DNA of 64,000 nucleotides from Ilex aquifolium (taxonomy: Eukaryota; Streptophyta; Magnoliopsida; Aquifoliales; Aquifoliaceae), in assembly GCA_951799425.1 (NCBI GenBank), contig OX637395.1, positions 40,477,173 to 40,541,172 on the forward strand. The letters run 5' to 3'. Shown here one piece after another: positions 57,757-64,000 of this stretch. The translations under genes and the position numbers were made by a program. Below the pieces are notes generated by a model. The model was not told the origin of the DNA. It worked only from the letters and a program-made list of their open reading frames with translations, and searched no databases. Numbering within the stretch: the stretch's first letter is position 1; the number at the start of each line of letters is the position of its first letter.

Positions 57757-58755
57757 CACTAGTTATTTCTCGTGCCTGAAGGTATGGAGTAATAAAAAAA
57801 ATGATCAATAATAAACATATTTATATTCACACTCAAAATCAAATCACAAACATAAATGAGAGATAAATAAATTTAAGTATCGATTGTAATTGAGGTGAGC
57901 GGTAGCGGTGATGGTGGGAGACGATAATGGTTGTAGTGGTTGGTGACAATCGTGGTGGTGGTGGCAACCGTGGGTGACAACGGTGATGGTGGTGGTGGGT
58001 TTTAGGTGACGATGATGGTAGTAGCAGCCGTGGATGATGGCGGTGGTGGTGGTGGGTGTGGGTGGTGGTGGACAACGGTGATGATGGTTGGTAGTGGTGG
58101 TGGTGGGACGACGACGGTGGTGGTGGGCAGTGACGATGGTGGTGGTGAGTGACGATGGGTGTTTCTAGGTGACAGTGTGATGGGCGATGGCGAATGGCGG
58201 CAATAGTAAGTGTTGTGAGGGTAGGTGACAATGGGTGGCTGTAGTGGTGGGCGATAACGGGTGGTGGTGGTAGGTGTGGTGGGGGTGGGGGTGGGTGACA
58301 GTGGCTGGTGGCAATGGTGGGCGACGACGGGGTGGTGGTGGGTGTTGACGGTGGGAGACGGTGGTAGTGGGATGATAGTAGTAATAGTAATAAATATATA
58401 TAAGAATAATATAATGATGATGGTGGGTGGTGGCAGTGGATGACGATGGTAGCAATCAGTGGTAGGTGGCGATAGTGGTGGTGGGGCAATAAGGGTGGGG
58501 TGGGGGTGCAAGTGGGACAGTGGCGGTGGCGATAGTGGGTTGGAGATGGTGGTGATAATTGTGATGGTCGTAGGGGTGGGGTGGGACAGTGGTGATAGTG
58601 GTAGTGATGGTCGTGGGGCGGTGGAGGAGGTGATGGTGGTAGTGGTGATGGTGGTGGTGGTGATGGTGGTAAGGTGGGTGTGGTAGGGCAACGACGACGA
58701 TGGTGGTGGGGGTGGAGTGGTGGGGTGATGGTAGTAGAGGTAGTGGTGGAGCGGT
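57757..58755. repeat. GTG-rich dispersed element, copy B
   Basis: 57757-57885 matches 18925-19050 (shared AGTTATTTC, ATGGA.TAATAAAAAAAAT, CAAATCACAAACATAAATG, AGAGATAAA.AAATTTAAGTA). Then come about 870 bp of GTG/GGTGAT/GACGG units. A tail at 58756-58845 ending CTCCAAACACACC resembles the TGTTTGG-type end of the 1167-2346 element. The overlapping His/Pro/Thr-rich frames on the minus strand are composition artefacts. Confidence 0.75.
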
Positions 58756-58859
58756 TTCAAACCCTATTTTTTTTTTTTAAAGTACTTTTGAGAAATTATT
58801 CTAAAAAATACTTTTAAAAAGTTACTCCAAACACACCGTTAGAGGCCTATTTTTTTTAT

Positions 58860-59262
58860 TAAATTTGGGGTTTTAATATTAATCGTCAGATTAATTTTAA
58901 AGTAAAATTTAAAGAAATCTCAACCGCGAAAAGTATAAGTCATTTTATTTATCTTTTGAGATTTGAATTGTATTGTACTTTATTATATAGATAGAATATA
59001 ACCACGAGGAACGTTTCAATTCGTTTATTCAAGCAACGAGACCGAAAGATACAAACATGCCCCTAAAAAAGATTGATATCGACGAGTCATTGACTTGTGT
59101 CATGAGCTCTCTAACATACAATGCTTTATATCGCGGAATATTGATAAAATTTATAGGTCTGCTTGCACATGGCAAAAACCTTCAATTGCAATTATTGGCT
59201 ATATAACTTGCATTTAACTTGTAAACACTCTCCATGTAATGTAGCCTGACTTAGAAAGTGAC
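58860..59262. other. Intergenic; likely 3' UTR of LARP6 at its right end
   Basis: No gene is recognised. The last 100-150 bases probably hold the LARP6 3' UTR. Confidence 0.35.
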
Positions 59263-61555
59263 TCATGCCACAGGTGAAGTGGCTGGAACAGGAGTACTGA
59301 TTGGCTTCCCCCTTCCCATGCTGAATCCCCTGGTTCCATCAGGCATTCTTGGTCCCTTTGTAGCCGGTTTGGCTGATGCTTCACACTGCATGGAGCTGCT
59401 TGACTGTGGAGATGGGGCGAGCAGGCCACGTCCATTATGACTCTGAGTGCGTGGTCGTGACTTGCCACGGCCTCTAGTGGATCCTTTCTTTGATCCAACT
59501 GAGCTTTCTTCAGCCTACCAATATGTTTAGCAGCAAGATCAAGAAACACTTCACCTTCACCTTCTAAACCTTTGGCTCGACTCATTTCAAAAAGATACCA
59601 TTTTTTTCCTGTTATTGAGACTATTGTATGCTTATGACAAAAATCTGCTCATTTCTTACTGGAGTTTATCGCCCTTAATAGAACACAATGGCGAAACAGA
59701 GTTCATATAGCCGACCCTAAAAATGTTGGGGCAAGGCTTTGTTGAGTGAGAAGAGTTCAAAAAATAAAATATATCTAAGAAGTAGTTCACCATAAGCCAG
59801 AAAAAACTTAAAAGAATATGGCCAAAGATATCAAAACATAAAAGTAATACAGCAAGGATACTTACATAACTGTCAATGACCAATTCGGAGTTATTAAGCT
59901 GAGCGGAATCTTCTGATTGTAGGAAAAGTGCCTCATCATCGTCTAAATAACTATCAAAGTCCGACTTCCTGGTCTTTAGAACAGACTTTGGCTGGCCATT
60001 TTTATAAAATTTGAAAATTTTCAGACAAGCAGAAGCAAAAAAGAAATGGTTAAGTGCATTTCATTTAAACCTACCGTGCGTCTAAGCAGCAATCTTACTC
60101 GGAGGCCTTTTCTCCAGTTCCTCTCGTCATTTAATTTGTCAACCTGATGGAATTGTAAAGGTCTTAGTGGTATTGCAAGATGAGGGAAAGGAAAAAGAAA
60201 GGGATAAAAAAAGAAATCGAAGTTTGTAGTTTTAGGTTCAAAAGTCTTGACATACTGCTTTCTCTGCTGTCTCAGTAGTCTCATACTGTACTAGTGCATG
60301 GAGCTGCAAGTAAAAAACAAAGGAGGGCAAGTTAAAAGAGCACCAAATAAAAAATCAGAGTGAGAAAGAACCTTCTTCATAATTATTTTCAGGTAAATGC
60401 GCTAACAAAATTTGGTTTGGGGATTTCTTCATACCTTGTTGCTGATGACAAAATCTCCTTTGGAACGGGAAGCATTGAATTCCTGGGGATGGGATATACG
60501 GATGGTTTTCACACTGTATCCGAAAATACATATTACTGTGAATTTAAGATCGTCTTGGCAAATAGGATGCTAGAAATTGAAAGTCATTAGCAATTGTAAT
60601 ATCCAACCTTCCAACCACACTAAATATTTTGCCAAGGTTTTGGTACGAGTGATCTTCAGGTAGATTCTCGGCCACTACAGTGCGACCCTGCAGAACAGAA
60701 GAAGGAAACTATACGTTACACAGCAAAGCACTTCGGGAAAACAAAGATAACAGAACATTGTGGGAAAATACAGCAATAGGTATACCTGCAAGTCTTCTTT
60801 TTCTTTATCAGTAAAAGGGTGTTTACGCCTAATTTTTTTGCCATCATTGCTTACAACCTTCAGAACATTGTGGTGGTAACAAAATTTCAATCAGACTAAA
60901 GAGATTAACGGATACTGTTTTTCTCTGTTTGTTTTAGGATAATGCTATCATAAAAGAACCAACCAGATTTGAAGAGGACCGAAGAGAATGGGCAAGCAGC
61001 TGGTTATTGCTGATGAGGGACTTGATTTTCTTAGTAGATGAAACAAAAGATAATGGAACTGTTACATTTGCAATAACCACAAACAAAATTGCATCAATTC
61101 ACAACATAAAAATATTTCGTGCTCTAAGATCAATATAGTACTCTGTCATGATCCTTACCGTAACCTTCAGGGTCCTTGTTAATGTGCTTCATCAAGGACT
61201 CATTTGCAAGCAAGCTCATGTCACTGAACTGATACTCCACCTGTTGTAACCACTCCTTGTATTAAATAATATGCTCAAAATTAAATAAACTTGGTGTACA
61301 CCAAACCAACTTTCCAATTGAATTTAACTTACTAATACGATTAAAATAGGAGCTAAATTTACATACAAATTACACCTTTCAAGTTTGTAGTGTCAGCAAA
61401 GGCTTTCGTTATGGTAATTTGAGATATACTCAGCAGGCAAAAGATATGATGCATCCATGTCGGTGGATAAATAGCAGAAAGGATCCTTAATCCATTCCTA
61501 CTAATTTCTGAATGGGGAAGGAAACAAAAGAGGAAATCATGAACCAACCTCGCCC

Positions 61556-61591
<36 letters not shown>

Positions 61592-62699
61592 CGGGACCCC
61601 CAACTAACCAGCAGCAAATGTTTTTTTGAGTCGCCATTTAGCCTACAGGATAAGTGTTCTAATCTATCTCTATCCCGATTTGGAGTTTATGAAATTGCAG
61701 CAGAGAAAGAGTCATTCAGTCACTTCACATTCCAACAGAAGCAGCATTGCTAGTTCACATAATTGCCTGCAATGTCCTCTATAAAATAAAATTGAGAGTC
61801 TAATGTTATGCACATTGGCAGATGTTAAACTACATAATCCTAATTTGAAATTGGCGAAGCGCCACTAATAAAGTGCACAGATAATCCTACAAATTCATTC
61901 TGTTTCTCAAAGCATAAACCAATTTTGAGATTGGCCAATCTAATTAAACTTCAAATCTTATCAGACAATTTTGTCAAGACATATCACCGTTTGTGATTGA
62001 CCAATATTATTGAATTACACTTTCAAGCTTATCTAAGATTTTTGTAGGTCCACAGGATGTTCCGCACATAGTTACTGCACAATACAAAGAATTCAAACTT
62101 GCAGCAACAAATAGTTCCTCAATGTGAAAAGTGTAGAGATATCAGAAGGAAAGGATTATGGAGAATCTGATAGGATTCTGGAAAGAACGCATACAATTTG
62201 ACAGGTAAACCTGAATCAAACCTATTCCCAGAATAAATCAAACCACTAACCAAACCAATTTGGAAACTCTCATCAAAACTATAGAATTAACAATGGGGAA
62301 AAAACACATTCCTGGTCTTTTTAATCTAAAAACAACAATCTGGGGGGAAAAAGAAAAGGCACCATAAAAGATGACCTGTTTGATGATCTTTTGCTTAAGA
62401 TCCTCACTGAGGACATCCTTCGAACAGTTGGGAACACTGACACTTGGATTTGTAACTGAAGGGACTAGTTCTTGATCACCAACATAAATCCAATCAGACC
62501 CATCACTCCCACCAAGGTAGTGAAAGCAGGGATAGTAGTACCCTGGAATGGGGATCTGGGTATGAGATCTTGGCACAAATTCTGGCGCTTGGGCATTGAA
62601 TTTGAAGGCCCTACTACTTGTGGCGTCTTTATCATTGTCCTTTTTCATCTCCATTTCTATCTTTTCTTCTCTCTCTCTATCAGGCTGTGCCTGTGCCAT
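59263..62699 (-). CDS. LARP6: La-related protein 6 (LARP6b/6c type, with PAM2 motif)
   Basis: Ten exons: 62699-62376, 61240-61159, 61058-60964, 60857-60786, 60687-60608, 60512-60435, 60303-60256, 60143-60075, 59991-59866, 59514-59263, about 408 residues. Residues 33-43 (KFNAQAPEFVP) are a PAM2 motif for poly(A)-binding protein, which in plants marks LARP6b and 6c. The La motif (LSEDLKQKIIKQVEYQFSD onward, exons 1-4) and an RRM-like domain (TVVAENLPEDHSYQNLGKIF, exons 5-8) follow. The C-terminus is Arg/Gly/Ser-rich. The protein should bind mRNA in the cytoplasm and influence translation or stability. Exon 6 is one base short of the frame that joins its conserved start (VKTIRISHPQ) and end (SRSKGDFVISNK), giving 1226 nt where 1227 are expected: a consensus error or a real lesion. 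The ATG at 62699 is the first in frame. Confidence 0.88.
61557..61590. repeat. Poly-C run of 34 bases in LARP6 intron 1
   Basis: 34 consecutive C residues (G on the gene's strand), bounded by CACC and GCGGGACCCC. Homopolymers of this length are rare in plant introns and are a known weak point of sequencing and assembly, so the exact length is uncertain. Confidence 0.9.
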
Positions 62700-63645
62700 T
62701 TTTTTGTTATCAATTCCTCTTCCAAACTCACTTCCCAAAATTTTCTTGAGTATTGTTCATTCTCTGATCTCTCTCTCTCTTGGTGGAGCGTGGAAGAAGT
62801 TGCTCCACTCCTGAAGTTTAGTAACTGTATTTCTGAGATTGAATCCACATGTCGCGCCCATCAACTACCTTCTTGCACTTGACCGTTGCTTTGTGGGCTT
62901 TGGTTTGACCAACCTTTTTAAGGTTTGGACACCCAAACATTCACCTCACTTTGAGTCCATACAAATCCAGCCCCTAATTACCGGGCCTGGCCTTTTTCTT
63001 GTCATGACCCGGCCTTTTGCCCAAAAAGAGACATGGAATTATTTATTGAAAAAAAAGAGTCCAATGCACGAGATTTCTAGTATTGCGAGGTCTTAAAACT
63101 ATCAAAGATACATATAGTTTTATACTACATACAGAGAGATTGATTTCATTATTCCAACACATGACATTTAAGTCACACTAAAACAACCATACCGGGATGT
63201 CAATGTTTATTCTCAAAACTTAGAAGGCACAATAAGAATCAAAATAGCCCATCACACATTATCATCCCAAGCTAATTCTCACGCTCATCTAGGCCTATTA
63301 AATATCGGATTTTGACTGATTCGAATATGATTTTAACACTCTAATCCAAATCCAATGAATTTTATATTCGTGGAATCCGTTAACAATCTGATTTCGATCC
63401 GAATAAATAAATTTTAATATATTCTATATATAAATTCTAACTAAATTTATTTAAATAATCAGTTAGTTTTTTTAATATTTTTAAAAAAATATAAGATATC
63501 AAATTCGAATTTTGGTTAGAATAATTGATAAAAAAATATCAATTCATATATGACTAATCGAATTCTGATAAAAATTAGATCCATCGACAAGTCTATAACC
63601 CATCTTTGAATTGTGATGCCGAGGAGTTGGATAATTACATGACAT
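62700..63645. other. LARP6 upstream region and gene-free sequence
   Basis: 62700-62900 is the LARP6 leader/promoter with a CT tract near 62768-62780. 63290-63600 has ATTCGAAT/GATTTCGATCCG blocks, like the decayed element near 53.0-53.3 kb. No gene is recognised. Confidence 0.35.
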
Positions 63646-64000
63646 CTATGAAGCACGGATACTTCGTTGAGGTTGACGTACCCGTATCGGATACTTTACG
63701 GATACGATACTCGTCGGATACTCGTCGGATACGTATCGGATACACCTTCTACGTATCCGATAATAATTAAATATTAGGATACTTCACGGATACTTTTGTA
63801 GTCGAGCAACATATATAATTTTTTAGTTGAACTTTTAACATCTCTTTTCGAATTCACATACCATACAATACATTAACAAAAAATTCATATTACTTCAAAG
63901 GTACATGAGTGCTTTTTAAGTATTATCTACAATTACATGTCAAAAGAGTATAAAATAAAGTTATTACATTATAATTTTAGCAAAATTACTTCTAAATACT
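63646..64000. mobile_element. TIR element with GAAGCACGGATAC ends (copy cut by the window edge)
   Basis: Starts CTATGAAGCACGGATAC and runs in inverse orientation to 1573-2202. It matches the complement of about 1855-2201 nearly base for base, including the TTGAGGTTGACGTACCCG block and the long AT-rich core. The other end lies outside the window. Confidence 0.85.

Overview
The window is nuclear DNA of a flowering plant, almost certainly a eudicot. The evidence is GT-AG split genes with AT-rich introns, a P-class PPR gene, a CDPK-related kinase, a cytosolic-type tRNA-Ile, and typical plant transposons: a Tat-type Ty3/Gypsy element, hAT, PIF/Harbinger and Stowaway MITEs, and a LINE remnant. I cannot name the species.

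Layout. Every host gene I can support is on the minus strand. 1-480 may hold the 5' end of a gene running off the left edge. 4437-6740 is an intronless PPR gene matching EMB2745. 9718-17793 is an 11-exon CDPK-related kinase; its exons add up to an uninterrupted 587-residue frame. 17.8-24.8 kb is gene-free and carries a GTG-rich repeat element, a double palindromic element with snRNA-type promoter motifs, and two hAT MITEs. 24791-35310 is an 18-exon S9-family serine peptidase (prolyl-oligopeptidase type); its long introns hold two hAT-type elements, a LINE fragment and a third TIR element. 36979-39506 is a three-exon SCNM1-like zinc-finger gene. Two MITEs follow, then a Tat-type LTR retrotransposon of about 12.1 kb (40609-52704, 5-bp target duplication CCAAA) with antisense reading frames near its 3' end. 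54630-55100 encodes a small single-pass membrane protein. 57388-57461 is tRNA-Ile(AAU). 57632-57730 is a stray copy of the peptidase exon 1, next to a second GTG-rich element. 59263-62699 is a ten-exon LARP6-type La-related protein with a PAM2 motif. The window closes inside another copy of the TIR element seen near its left end.

The host genes are unrelated housekeeping or signalling genes (organelle RNA processing, Ca-related kinase signalling, peptide hydrolysis, splicing, mRNA binding) and do not form an operon or cluster. Two of them (the peptidase at exon 5 and LARP6 at exon 6) each show a one-base discrepancy against an otherwise intact frame; consensus errors or real lesions are both possible.

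The most unusual structure is the compound palindrome at 20423-21146. Its arms carry the plant snRNA upstream element GTCCCACATCG and a TTATAA box 25 nt apart, the spacing of plant U6-type Pol III promoters, in convergent orientation, and the compound is flanked by one shared 5-bp target duplication.
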